Below, piece by piece: positions 43,338 to 52,444 of a stretch of 64,000 nucleotides of DNA. The stretch lies in the NCBI RefSeq assembly GCF_000473325.1, contig NZ_AXBI01000012.1:1-64000 (forward strand). The letters are read 5' to 3'. The position numbers were made by a program, and so were the translations under genes. Position 1 is the first letter of the stretch. The number at the start of each line of letters is the position of its first letter. The notes under the pieces are model-generated. The model saw only the letters and a list, made by a program, of their open reading frames with translations, was not told where the DNA came from and did not search any database. Origin of the DNA: Leisingera caerulea DSM 24564. Its GTDB lineage: Bacteria; Pseudomonadota; Alphaproteobacteria; Rhodobacterales; Rhodobacteraceae.

Positions 43338-45884
43338 TTATGCCTGCGCCATGGACGGCTGGCGCCGGCTCCTGGCAGTTGTCCAGGCTTGCACCAGCTG
43401 GCGCTGAAGCGCAGCGGCGGCGAGGCCCAGGGCGATGCCGCCGAAGATCGCCAGCGCATCGTTCAGCGGGCTGCGGCCCTCCAGTCCGATCATCGGCATC
43501 AGCAATTCCGGCACGAAGCGGTGCAGCAGGTAGATCGGGAAGGCTGCCTGCGCCAGGCGCATCAGCGGACGGGCGGCAAACCGCGGCACCGGCAGGCGGG
43601 TGATGAACAGCAGCCCGGCGATCAGTGCCAGCAGCCACATGTATTTGATCCAGCCGCCGTACCAGTTGCCGCCCAGATAGGCGGCGGCGGGCATGATCAC
43701 GCAGGCCGCAGCCAGCACCAGCAGCCGCTGTCCCAGTGAATTGGCCGCGGTGATGCACCAGCCCAGGGCAAACAGATAGAACACCCACGGCACGGTGAAC
43801 TGCGCGCGCCCGCCGATCTGCCAGACCTCCGGCGCGATCAGGCGGATGGCAACGGCAAACGCCAGAAAACAGAGGCCTGCGCGAAAGGCGCCCTGGCGCA
43901 CCAGCCAGCGCCGCACCGGCGGCAGGGCAAAGGGCAGCGCCACCAGCAGGGTCATCTGCAGATAGGCCTCGATGAACCAATAGAGATACGGCAGCATCAG
44001 ATGGGTTTCGGGCGTGGTCAAAGCAAAGTTTCCGGCCAGGAGGACAGACACCCAGGGCACCTGTTCCCAGGCCACGGCATAACCGGCGAGGATCAGGTAA
44101 TAGGGGATCAGAACCGCCGCCACGGGCTTGAAGAAACTGCGCATGTCGCCGGACTTCAAGGCCTCCCAACGGAAGCCTGCAACGCTCATCCCCATCAGGA
44201 TCACCATCGCGGCAGCTCCGCCGAAGACCGGCCAGAAGGTCTGATGCGCCACAACCACGGCGAGGATCGCAACCACCCGGGCGGTCAGATCGAAGGGCAG
44301 GCTGGCGGCGGGTGCCGGGGCGGCCTGCTCCAGATCCTTGACCGGCATCTCTTCCCAGCCGGCGGGGGCACCGCCCAAAGCCTCGTCCAACGCCAGCGAC
44401 AGCTCCACATGACGCAGGGAGTCGCCGCCCAGCGAGGCGAAACTGTCGTTGCGGCCCACGGTCTGCGGCGCAAAGGCGGCCTGATAGGCGGCGAGCACAC
44501 CCTTGGCCGCTTCCGGCCTGGCGGATTGCGCCTTCAGCGCCGGGTAGTCGATCTTGCCGTTGGCGCGGCGCGGCAGGGAGGTGCGCGGGATCACGGTGAA
44601 ATGCTGCTGGCCGACGCCGGTCAGCTTGGCGGCCAGCGCGGCGATGCCGTCCTCCGGTCCGCAGATGGCGATGGCGATGCGGGTGTCGTCGCCCCAGACC
44701 GCAGCCTCGTGCCCTTGGGCGGCCAGGGCGCGCTCGATGGCGTCGTGGCCGATGCGCAGCCCGGCGATCTTGGACATCCGCGACAGCCGCCCGGTGATGT
44801 GATAGAGCCCGTTTGCATCGCGCCGGGCCAGGTCGCCGGTGGCCAGTTCGCTGAGGTCCGCACCCTTGGCCAGATCAGCGTGGTTTTCGGCATAGCCCAT
44901 CATCACGTTCGGGCCCTGGTAGATCAGCTCGCCTTCACCCTCGGGCGCGGTGATTTCCGTGCCGCCGGCATCGCGCAGCAGCAGGCGGCCGCCGGGGATG
45001 GCCCGGCCTGCGGCGCCGGGATTTGCCAAAGCCTCTTCCGGTGGCAGGTAGCTGATCCGGGCGGTGGCTTCGGTCTGGCCGTACATGACAAAGAACCGCC
45101 CGGCGCGGGCCTGCATCCGGCTGGCCCAGGCGCTGACTTGATCCGGCTCCATGGCACCGCCTGCCACGGTCAGGGTCTTGATGCTTTCCGGCAGGGCGTG
45201 GGATAGGCCTGCGCTCTCCAGCAGGCGGAAGTGATGCGGCACGCCCGCCAGGCTGGTGGCGCCGGAGGCCTCCAAAGCCGCGGCGAAACCGGCCTCCAGC
45301 ACCGAGCCGGGTGCGAGCCAGAGGCAGGCGCCGGCCGCCAGATGCGAGTGCAGCACCGACAGGCCATAGGAGTAATGCAGCGGCAGGATCAGCGCGGCGC
45401 GGTCCTCGGGCCGGATTTCCAGATAGTCAGCTATGGCGCGGGCGTTCGCGTCCACGGCGGTGCCGGACAGACGCACGCCGCGGCCATGGCCGGTGCTGCC
45501 GGAGGTTTGCAGCAGCAGCGCAAGCTCCGGATGGATGACGGCGGGCTCATGCGCATGGGCCAGCAGCTGCCAGGCGCCGTCAAGGCGGCGGTAGCTGGCG
45601 GCGGGCCGGAAGCGTTCCTCCAGCCGGGCGGCGGTTGCGTCATCCCCGGCGGGCAGCGGCATCACGGCGTGGCCCGCGGCCAAGGCGCCAAGATAGGCAG
45701 TGATGGCCTCGGGATCGGCGGCGGCCTCGACCGCGATCAGCTGACGGTCCTGCGGCAGCAGGGCGGCAAACTGCGCTGCGGCATCGGCCAGCCCGGCGTA
45801 GGACAGCCTGGTTCCGTCCGCCGTCTTCAGACAGGGCCGGGGGCCGAAAGCGCGCAAATTCTCAAGGTCAAAAAACATCCGCAA
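43338..45884 (-). CDS. NRPS-like fusion: adenylation domain, carrier protein and membrane acyltransferase-3-like domain
   Basis: This 848-residue protein has three parts. An AMP-binding adenylation domain (about 1-450) has P-loop QTSGSTGHGRG (126-136), the A5-like YGQTEATARISYL, and TGDLARRD with the C-terminal Lys444 in ANGKIDYPAL. A carrier domain (about 460-520) has its phosphopantetheine Ser489 in LGGDSLRHVEL. About ten membrane helices (about 533-848) follow, with an acyltransferase-3/OafA-like look, including FPIYLLHRFVPELL. The plausible chemistry is to activate an acid, load it on the carrier and transfer it across or onto a membrane-exposed acceptor. AAGGAG precedes the ATG, and a TTGACA-like box (minus strand, 45923-45928) lies in an AT-rich leader. 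The substrate is unknown. Confidence 0.85.
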   Translation of the reverse strand: MRMFFDLENLRAFGPRPCLKTADGTRLSYAGLADAAAQFAALLPQDRQLIAVEAAADPEAITAYLGALAAGHAVMPLPAGDDATAARLEERFRPAASYRRLDGAWQLLAHAHEPAVIHPELALLLQTSGSTGHGRGVRLSGTAVDANARAIADYLEIRPEDRAALILPLHYSYGLSVLHSHLAAGACLWLAPGSVLEAGFAAALEASGATSLAGVPHHFRLLESAGLSHALPESIKTLTVAGGAMEPDQVSAWASRMQARAGRFFVMYGQTEATARISYLPPEEALANPGAAGRAIPGGRLLLRDAGGTEITAPEGEGELIYQGPNVMMGYAENHADLAKGADLSELATGDLARRDANGLYHITGRLSRMSKIAGLRIGHDAIERALAAQGHEAAVWGDDTRIAIAICGPEDGIAALAAKLTGVGQQHFTVIPRTSLPRRANGKIDYPALKAQSARPEAAKGVLAAYQAAFAPQTVGRNDSFASLGGDSLRHVELSLALDEALGGAPAGWEEMPVKDLEQAAPAPAASLPFDLTARVVAILAVVVAHQTFWPVFGGAAAMVILMGMSVAGFRWEALKSGDMRSFFKPVAAVLIPYYLILAGYAVAWEQVPWVSVLLAGNFALTTPETHLMLPYLYWFIEAYLQMTLLVALPFALPPVRRWLVRQGAFRAGLCFLAFAVAIRLIAPEVWQIGGRAQFTVPWVFYLFALGWCITAANSLGQRLLVLAAACVIMPAAAYLGGNWYGGWIKYMWLLALIAGLLFITRLPVPRFAARPLMRLAQAAFPIYLLHRFVPELLMPMIGLEGRSPLNDALAIFGGIALGLAAAALQRQLVQAWTTARSRRQPSMAQA

Positions 45885-46121
45885 CTCCTTCGAGCGCGGC
45901 GGGTAAGATAATTTACTAATTTTGTCAATTATTGATGCGGGCTGACTGCGCCGTGCCTTCGCGCGTCTCCGCGCAAACTAAGGTACAGTGTGTAATCAAC
46001 ATTATGGTAAAAATGGTTCGTGCCGGGACAGCAGTGCAAGACAGCCTCCACGGGATCAAATGCAATCACCCCCGCCGGTTTCCCGGCAGGAGTGAAGGGC
46101 GTGCGACGGTAAGCGTTCAGA

Positions 46122-47237
46122 TCAGGCGTCCTGACCGGAGCGGTCGCCCAGGGTCACGTCCAGCGTGAGCTCCTTGCCCTGGCGCAGCACCTCAATCTGT
46201 GCCGCCTCGCCCGGGGAATTCATCGCCACTGCCGCGGTCAGGTCGCGCAGCTCGTCAATTTCAGCACCGCCGAAGCGCAGCACCACATCGCCGGGTTTGA
46301 GGCCCGCCTTGGCAGCGGGGCTGTCCGCCTCAACGCCTTCGATCACCACGCCCTTGCCGGCCTCGCGGCCCAGCACGTTGGCGGCGTCCTCCGACAGCGG
46401 CTTGATCTGCACGCCCAGCCAGCCGCGGGTGATCTCCCCGTCATCCTCCAGATCGGCGACGATCTTCTGCACCATGTCCGAGGGCACCGCAAAGCCGATC
46501 CCGACGGAGCCGCCGCCCGGCGAATAGATCGCGGTGTTGACCCCCACGACCTCGCCTTCGGCATTGAACAGCGGCCCGCCGGAGTTGCCCCGGTTGATCG
46601 CCGCGTCGGTCTGGATGAAGTCGTCGAACGGGCCGGAGTTGATATTGCGCGAGGTGGCCGAGACGATCCCCGAAGTCACCGTGCCCGACAGGCCGAACGG
46701 GCTGCCCACGGCGATGACCTCATCGCCCACCCGCAGCTCCTCGGAGGAGCCGAATTCGACCACCGGCAGCGGCATGTCCGCGTCTACCTTAAGCAGGGCG
46801 ATATCGGTCAGCGGGTCGGTGCCGACTACGGTGGCGTCATGCTTGCTGCCGTCGGCCAGGGTCACGGTTACCGTCTGGGCGTTGTCGATCACGTGGTTGT
46901 TGGTGACGATCAGCCCCTCCTCGGCGATGACAAAACCGGAGCCTGCGCCCTTCATCGGGCGGCTTTCCGGCTGCTGCGGCAGACGGCCGCCGAAGCGGCG
47001 CATGAAGTCCTCCATGAACTGGTCATTTGGCATCGCTTGCCGGTCCGACACGGGCTGCGCCTTGCCGGTCACCTCGACATAGACAACGGCGGGCGCGACG
47101 GTTTCGACCAGGTCGGCATAGCCGCCGGCAGGCACCGCCAGCGCAGGTACCGGGGCCAGCGCCAGCATCGCGGCGGCAGAGGCGGCGGCGGTCAGGCCAA
47201 AGGCAAATCTCTTGGGGGCGGTGGCAGGATTGGACAT
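46122..47237 (-). CDS. Periplasmic trypsin-like serine protease, DegP/DegS (HtrA) family with one PDZ domain
   Basis: This 371-residue HtrA protease has a signal peptide (about 1-35, ending PALAVPAGG). The catalytic triad is His115 (VTNNHVIDNA), Asp145 (PLTDIALLK) and Ser219 (NRGNSGGPLF). A single PDZ domain follows (about 275-371: GWLGVQIKPLSE, SPAAKAGLKPGDVVLRFGG). One PDZ instead of two makes it DegS- or HhoB-like in layout, though it appears exported rather than anchored. ATG 47237 follows AAGGAGAC; the frame is open upstream to 48158 but lies antisense to the regulator gene. It is divergent from a two-component system that may control it in response to envelope stress. Confidence 0.94.
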   Translation of the reverse strand: MSNPATAPKRFAFGLTAAASAAAMLALAPVPALAVPAGGYADLVETVAPAVVYVEVTGKAQPVSDRQAMPNDQFMEDFMRRFGGRLPQQPESRPMKGAGSGFVIAEEGLIVTNNHVIDNAQTVTVTLADGSKHDATVVGTDPLTDIALLKVDADMPLPVVEFGSSEELRVGDEVIAVGSPFGLSGTVTSGIVSATSRNINSGPFDDFIQTDAAINRGNSGGPLFNAEGEVVGVNTAIYSPGGGSVGIGFAVPSDMVQKIVADLEDDGEITRGWLGVQIKPLSEDAANVLGREAGKGVVIEGVEADSPAAKAGLKPGDVVLRFGGAEIDELRDLTAAVAMNSPGEAAQIEVLRQGKELTLDVTLGDRSGQDA

Positions 47238-47381
47238 CTTCGTCTCCTTGCGTTGAAGTGATGCAAGCCAGATGGAGGGCTTGGATTTCAACCGCCTGAC
47301 GCGTTCTATACAGATCTGTAATGTGCGCGGAGCCGCGTTCGGGTGTATCACCGGGCCGGTTGAAACACGGGGGGATACGCC

Positions 47382-48053
47382 TTGAAAATCCTGGTGATCG
47401 AAGATGACGCCACCACGGGTCCTTATGTTCAGGCGGGCCTGCGCGAGGAAGGGCATTCCGCCGATCTCGTCACCGACGGGCGCGAGGGGCTGCTGCAGGC
47501 CACGGCGGCAGACTATGACGTGCTGATCATCGACCGGATGCTGCCAAGCCTCGACGGGCTGAGCCTGATCAAGACCTTGCGCGGTGCCGGCGTGCGCACG
47601 CCCGCCATCATGCTGACGGCGCTGAGCGGCGTGAACGACCGGATCGACGGGCTGGAGGCCGGGGCGGATGATTATCTGGTGAAACCCTTCGCCTTTGGCG
47701 AGCTGGCCGCCCGCGTTGCCGCGCTGGCGCGCCGCCCGGGCCTGCAGGAGCAGGAGACGGTGCTGCGGGCGGGGGATCTGGAGATGGATCTGGTGCGCCG
47801 CAAGGTGACCCGCGCGGGCCAGGAGATCGAGCTGCTGCCCCGCGAATTCCGCCTGCTGGAGCACCTGCTGCGCCGCAAGGGCCGGGTGCAGACCCGCACG
47901 ATGCTGCTGGAGGCGGTCTGGGACATCAGTTTCGACCCGCAGACCAATGTGGTGGAGACGCATATCTCGCGCCTGCGGGCCAAGGTCGACAAGCCCTTTG
48001 ACAGCGAACTGATCGAAACCGTGCGCGGTGCGGGGTACCGGATTGCCGGCTGA
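47382..48053 (+). CDS. OmpR-family response regulator
   Basis: This 223-residue regulator has a receiver domain with acidic pair EDD (7-9), phospho-acceptor Asp51 in LIIDRMLPSLDG, and Lys in YLVKPFAFGEL. The C-terminal winged helix is ELLPREFRLLEHLLRRKGRVQTRTMLLEAVW, followed by VVETHISRLRAKVDKP. The start codon is TTG 47382 (LKILVIEDD read with fMet), with GGGGGA upstream. It overlaps the kinase gene by 26 bp and is divergent from the HtrA protease gene, 144 bp away. Confidence 0.94.
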   Translation: MKILVIEDDATTGPYVQAGLREEGHSADLVTDGREGLLQATAADYDVLIIDRMLPSLDGLSLIKTLRGAGVRTPAIMLTALSGVNDRIDGLEAGADDYLVKPFAFGELAARVAALARRPGLQEQETVLRAGDLEMDLVRRKVTRAGQEIELLPREFRLLEHLLRRKGRVQTRTMLLEAVWDISFDPQTNVVETHISRLRAKVDKPFDSELIETVRGAGYRIAG

Positions 48054-49407
48054 CCTCCTTGACCGGGCGCGGGTGCTGCTGCGCTCCTCGCCGATGCGGC
48101 AGTCGCTGTGGCTGTCGCTGCTGTTCGTTGCGGCCAGCTCGATCAGCCTTGGCATCACTTATTACGTGGCCCACGGCGCCCAGCGGCAGGCGATCGAGGA
48201 AAGTCTCACACAGGATATGGCGGGTTACCGCGCCACGCCCTCTGCCGCGGCGCTGGCGGCGCTGGTCAATGCTGAAACGCGTGAGACCGACCCGCAGCGG
48301 CGCCTGCTCAGCTACCGCCGCCCCGGCGGGCGGGTGGTGGCCGGCAATGCGGCGATCATGCAGCAGCAGGCGGGGTTCCGGGTGGTGGCGCTGGGGCGGG
48401 AGCCAGTGGAGATCTCCGGCCGCTTCATCTCGCTCAGCGAATACATCCACGGCGGGCTGCTGACCGTGGCGCAGAGCGCCAAGCCGCTGGATGACCTGCG
48501 CCAGACGTTTCTTTGGGTGTTCCTGTTCAGCCTGCTGCCGGCCACTGCCCTGGCGGTTCTGGGCGGCGTGCTGCTGGCGCGCCGGTCAGCCCGTTCCCTG
48601 CGCGGGATCGAGAGCACACTGTCGGCGCTGACTTCCGGAGAGCTTGGCGCGCGGGTGCCGGAGAGCGGGCAGACGCATGGCGATCTGACCCGCATCGGCC
48701 ACAGTGTGAACCGCATGGCACAGGCGCAGCAGCAGGCGACGGAGGCGCTGCGGCAGGTCTCGGCAGACATCGCGCACGATCTGAAAACCCCGATCCAGCG
48801 GGTGGCGGTGCAGCTCGCCCGGCTGCAGGACGTGCCGGACCTGCCGGAAGAGGCGCAGGCGCTTGCGGACAAGGCGCTGGAGGAGACCCGCGGTATCACC
48901 AGCACCTTCCAGGCGCTGCTGCAAATCGCTCAGCTGGAGGACGGCGCGCCCCGGTCGCGGTTCGAGCCGGTGGATCTGTGCGAAGTGGCCGCCACCTTTG
49001 CCGAGATCTATGAGCCCGCGGCAGAGGAGCAGAACCGTACTCTCAGCCTCGGCCTGCCGGATGCGCCTGTCACGGTGACAGGCGACCGCGCCCTGCTGGG
49101 GCAGCTGCTGGCCAACCTCATTGAAAACGCGCTGCGCCATACCCCCGAAGGCACCGGTATCAGCCTGTCACTGCGCCGCGACGGGGCGGCAGCGGTCCTG
49201 TCAGTGCGCGACCGCGGCCCCGGCATACCAGAGGCGGAACACCAAAAGGTGCTGCGCCGCCTCTACCGGCTGGAGCGGAGCCGGACCACGCCAGGCAGCG
49301 GTTTGGGGCTGAGCCTGGTTGCGGCGATTGCCAGTCTGCATGGGGCCGAGCTGCGCCTGTCGGACGCAGAACCCGGCCTGCGGGCCGAGGTGTTATTCGC
49401 CCCCTGA
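48028..49407 (+). CDS. Sensor histidine kinase partner of the OmpR-type regulator
   Basis: This kinase of up to 459 residues has membrane helices at about 27-47 and 160-184 with a periplasmic sensor between them, then HAMP (about 185-235). The HisKA domain has His250 in SADIAHDLKTPIQRV. HATPase_c shows NLIENALRHTP, DRGPGIP and GSGLGLSLV. The 5' end overlaps the regulator gene. GTG 48028 and TTG 48043 are both possible starts, and the latter has a better G-rich ribosome site. With the regulator it makes a classical pair next to the HtrA protease. Confidence 0.93.
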   Translation: MRGTGLPADLLDRARVLLRSSPMRQSLWLSLLFVAASSISLGITYYVAHGAQRQAIEESLTQDMAGYRATPSAAALAALVNAETRETDPQRRLLSYRRPGGRVVAGNAAIMQQQAGFRVVALGREPVEISGRFISLSEYIHGGLLTVAQSAKPLDDLRQTFLWVFLFSLLPATALAVLGGVLLARRSARSLRGIESTLSALTSGELGARVPESGQTHGDLTRIGHSVNRMAQAQQQATEALRQVSADIAHDLKTPIQRVAVQLARLQDVPDLPEEAQALADKALEETRGITSTFQALLQIAQLEDGAPRSRFEPVDLCEVAATFAEIYEPAAEEQNRTLSLGLPDAPVTVTGDRALLGQLLANLIENALRHTPEGTGISLSLRRDGAAAVLSVRDRGPGIPEAEHQKVLRRLYRLERSRTTPGSGLGLSLVAAIASLHGAELRLSDAEPGLRAEVLFAP

Positions 49408-49438
49408 CCCGCCACGGCGGTTCTTGACCGTTCCGGCT

Positions 49439-50743
49439 CTATGCCGCCGGTTTCATCGGCTGGCCGGCCACATAGGTCTGCGCGATGGAGCGGTCGTCGC
49501 CCAGGGTCTGCAGGATGAACAGCTCTTCGGACAGTGTTCCGGCGCGTTGCATCCGCAGCTCCATTGCGTGGGTGGCGCGGGAATCCAGCACCACGATATC
49601 AGCCTCGGTTCCGGCCTCCAGCGTGCCCACCTTATCCTCCAGCCCCAGCGCCACGGCGTTGCCGCGGGTGATCCAGTGGAAGGCGCGCAGCGGGTGCAGC
49701 TTCTGGTTCTGCAGCTGCAGGACCTTGTAGCCCTCATTCAGGGTCTGCAGCATCGAATAGCTGGTGCCCGCGCCGATGTCGGTGGCAATCGCATTGGTGA
49801 TGCCGCGGCTGCGCAGGCCCGCATCGTCGAACAATCCGCTGCCCAGGAAAAGGTTGGAGGTGGGGCAGAACACCGGCTTGGCCTTGGTCTCCGCCAGCGC
49901 GTCGATCTCGCGCGGCTGCAGGTGGATCGAGTGGCCCAGCAGCATTTTCGGCGTCAGCAGACCGTAGGACTGGTAGACGTCCAGATAGTCGCGCGCCTGC
50001 GGATACAGCTCGGCGGTAAAGGCGATCTCGTCGTGGTTCTCCGACAGGTGGGTCTGCACGTAGCAATCCGGATGCTCCTTCACCAGCGCGCCCGCCATTT
50101 CCATCTGATCCGGGGTGGAGGTGATGGCAAACCGCGGGGTGATCGCATAAAGCCCTCGGCCCTTGCCGTGGTATTTCGCAACCAGCTCCTTGGTGTCGTC
50201 ATAGCCGCTGACCGGCGTGTCCAGCAGGCCCTCGGGTGCGTTGCGGTCCATCAGGACCTTGCCGCCGATCATCCGCATGTTGCGGCGCGCGGCCTCATCG
50301 AAATAAGCCTCGGCCGAGGTCTTGTGGACCGAGCAGTAGGCCACCGCAGTGGTGGTGCCATGCGCGGTCAGCAGGTCAAAGAGATGCCCGGCCATCTCAG
50401 CACTGTGGCCTGCGTCGGCAAAACGGGTCTCCTCCGGGAAGGTATAGTTGTTCAGCCACTCCAGCAGCTGCGAGCCCCAGGAGGCGATCACCTGCACCTG
50501 CGGGAAATGCAGGTGGGTGTCGATGAAGCCGGCCATCAGGATGTTCGGGCGGTGGTCGATCACCTCAGCCTCCGCGGCCTGCTGTGCGAGGTCGCCATAG
50601 CTGCCCTTGGCCAGGATCATGCCGTCTGCGACCAGCAGCGCGCCGTCCTCGATGAACTCATAGGCGCTGGTGTCGTCAGCGCCTTGCGGCTCGGCGGTGA
50701 AGGAAAGCACCCGCCCGCGCAGCAGCGTCTGTTTCGATGTCAT
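49439..50743 (-). CDS. guaD: Guanine deaminase
   Basis: This 434-residue amidohydrolase has GFIDTHLHFPQVQ (metal ligands His77 and His79), GTTTAVAYCSVH, the ligand His in CYVQTHLSENHDE, and TDIGAGTSYSMLQT with the metal Asp. PTSNLFLGSGLF is typical of guanine deaminase. It converts guanine to xanthine and ammonia. ATG 50743 follows AAGGAT; a longer open frame upstream is not supported. It is the last gene of the leftward xdhA-xdhB-xdhC-permease-guaD set, so xanthine is made and consumed by one operon. Confidence 0.95.
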   Translation of the reverse strand: MTSKQTLLRGRVLSFTAEPQGADDTSAYEFIEDGALLVADGMILAKGSYGDLAQQAAEAEVIDHRPNILMAGFIDTHLHFPQVQVIASWGSQLLEWLNNYTFPEETRFADAGHSAEMAGHLFDLLTAHGTTTAVAYCSVHKTSAEAYFDEAARRNMRMIGGKVLMDRNAPEGLLDTPVSGYDDTKELVAKYHGKGRGLYAITPRFAITSTPDQMEMAGALVKEHPDCYVQTHLSENHDEIAFTAELYPQARDYLDVYQSYGLLTPKMLLGHSIHLQPREIDALAETKAKPVFCPTSNLFLGSGLFDDAGLRSRGITNAIATDIGAGTSYSMLQTLNEGYKVLQLQNQKLHPLRAFHWITRGNAVALGLEDKVGTLEAGTEADIVVLDSRATHAMELRMQRAGTLSEELFILQTLGDDRSIAQTYVAGQPMKPAA

Positions 50744-50767
50744 GTCTTTGATATCCTTGGTTCGCAG

Positions 50768-50790
50768 GCAGGGGGCACGCGGCCCCCTGC
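50768..50790. other. Stem-loop between the NCS2 permease and guaD
   Basis: A perfect 9-bp GC-rich stem (GCAGGGGGC / GCCCCCTGC, loop ACGCG) has no T-tract on the minus strand. It is more likely an mRNA stabiliser or partial stop within the operon than a full terminator. Confidence 0.5.
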
Positions 50791-50817
50791 CCATTGTTAT
50801 TTGGGTGTCGTTTGGGA

Positions 50818-52413
50818 TTATTCGCCGGCCGGCAGGTGCGGTACGTGGGGTTTCACACCGTCTTCCTCGGTTTCCTCATGCTCATCCGCCTTGTGGAAGA
50901 TTGGGTAGATGAACAGGAAGGCCGCAGCGATCAGGTAGCCCATCGCAACACCGCTGAACTCCGGCCAATGCAGGCTGGCTGAGTGGATGATGCCGACCAG
51001 CGACATCACCGCCGCTGCCAGGGCAAAGCCACCCGCGTTGCGGAAATCGCCGTCGATCACGCTGGCCACGATAGCGCCCCAGATCAGGCCGGTCAGGATG
51101 GCACCCTGGCTCAGCGCCAGATGGCCTTCGTAATGCGCGCCCTGCTGCAGCAGCGCGGCGGTCAGCTCAGCATCGCCCAGCTGCGCCATGCCGGTGGCGC
51201 CCAGTGCGCCCAAGGCACCGGCCAATGCGCCCCATTTGATTACCAGGAAGGCCGAGACATGCGGCATCATCGCGATGGTTACGGCGGCGATGTGGTCGGT
51301 CTTCACCGAATGCGCGGTATTGGTCACCAGGCTGAGCGCCACGAACACCAGCACCGGCGCGGCAGCGGCCACGGGGATCAGGTTGTTGAGGAACGCCAGG
51401 AGGCCAAAGAAGGCGGCAAAGGGGATCACCAGGCCAACGCCGATGATATAGCCGGAGCGCGCGCCCATCCGCTTATACGCCGGGTGGCCGATGTAGGCGG
51501 TGGTCGGGAACGGCGAGCCGAAGACCGCGCCGATCATGGTGCCAACGCCATCGGTCACTTGGCACAGGCCAACTGGGTAATGGTCGCCCGCCGCTTCGGC
51601 GCTTTCCACGTTGTTCATGGTTTCGATGAAGTTGTAGATCTGCACCGGCACCAGAACCAGGAACAGCTCCGGGTTGGCAAACAGATGCTGGATACCGGCG
51701 ATGAGGTCACCGAAATACGGGATCGGCAGGTAGACGCCCACGCCCTCGAAGGAGACCGAGGCCTCGCCCATGCCAAGCGCCACAACGGTGCCGACGATCA
51801 GCGCCAGCAGGCCCGCGGGAATGTTGAACGGCAGCCGGTGACGGCCGACCAGGCCCCACAGGATGATGATCATCGAGGCAAAGCCGATAAAGGGGTTTTC
51901 AAAGATCGTCGCCAGCGGCACGGTGCCGATGAACACCAGCGCGATACCGCAGAGCGTGCCCAGCATACCGGCGCGCGGGGTCACCCGCTTGAGCCAGGGG
52001 CCGACGATCGCGCCCATCGCGGCCACGATGCCGCCCATAAAGCCCGCGCCGATCCCCACTTGCCAGGCCAGCATGGCGTCATTGGTGGACCAGTAGATCG
52101 GTCCGATCACCCCGAACAGATAGACGAACATCACCGGGGTCGAGATGCCATAAGGCAGCGCGGTCACGTCGCGGCCCTCTTTCTCGGCGGTGTGCTTGGC
52201 CAGCCAGGTGTAGACCGCGATACCGGCCAGGATCGCCACGGCGGCGCCGGGCACGATGCGGCCGAACACGATATCGGCAGGCATGTTGAAGACAAACTGA
52301 CAGATGCCCGAAAGCACGATCAGGTTGATCAGGTTGTCGGTGAACAGCGCCCAGAATGCACTGAAGTCATTCCGCGCGAACAGTTTGTACGTATAGCTCC
52401 GCCCTGTGGTCAT
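50818..52413 (-). CDS. NCS2 family nucleobase permease (xanthine/uracil permease-like)
   Basis: This 531-residue polytopic membrane protein has roughly 12-14 helices. Family marks include ALPYGISTPVMFVYLFG near the N-terminus and the central NFIETMNNVESAEAAGD with the substrate/cation-site Glu. The segment VTDGVGTMIGAVFGSPFPTTAYIGHPAYK is also diagnostic. The C-terminus is charged and faces the cytosol. GGAGGAGG precedes the ATG. Its place between xdhC and guaD argues for purine uptake (guanine, hypoxanthine or xanthine); the exact substrate cannot be read from sequence. Confidence 0.9.
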   Translation of the reverse strand: MTTGRSYTYKLFARNDFSAFWALFTDNLINLIVLSGICQFVFNMPADIVFGRIVPGAAVAILAGIAVYTWLAKHTAEKEGRDVTALPYGISTPVMFVYLFGVIGPIYWSTNDAMLAWQVGIGAGFMGGIVAAMGAIVGPWLKRVTPRAGMLGTLCGIALVFIGTVPLATIFENPFIGFASMIIILWGLVGRHRLPFNIPAGLLALIVGTVVALGMGEASVSFEGVGVYLPIPYFGDLIAGIQHLFANPELFLVLVPVQIYNFIETMNNVESAEAAGDHYPVGLCQVTDGVGTMIGAVFGSPFPTTAYIGHPAYKRMGARSGYIIGVGLVIPFAAFFGLLAFLNNLIPVAAAAPVLVFVALSLVTNTAHSVKTDHIAAVTIAMMPHVSAFLVIKWGALAGALGALGATGMAQLGDAELTAALLQQGAHYEGHLALSQGAILTGLIWGAIVASVIDGDFRNAGGFALAAAVMSLVGIIHSASLHWPEFSGVAMGYLIAAAFLFIYPIFHKADEHEETEEDGVKPHVPHLPAGE

Positions 52414-52444
52414 GGCGGCCTCCTCCTATCAGAGGACGCAGTCC

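Noticed and set aside
46070..46095. Terminator after the HtrA protease (GCCGG-TTTC-CCGGC)
   Set aside because: The stem is only 5 bp and there is no T-tract on the minus strand.
45932..46168. A small open frame between the NRPS-like gene and the protease
   Set aside because: It has no ribosome site, no recognisable motif, and overlaps the 3' end of the protease. The gap looks like promoter and leader sequence only.
47238..48158. A long N-terminal extension of the HtrA protease
   Set aside because: It is antisense to the OmpR-type regulator. The signal peptide and AAGGAG place the true start at 47237.
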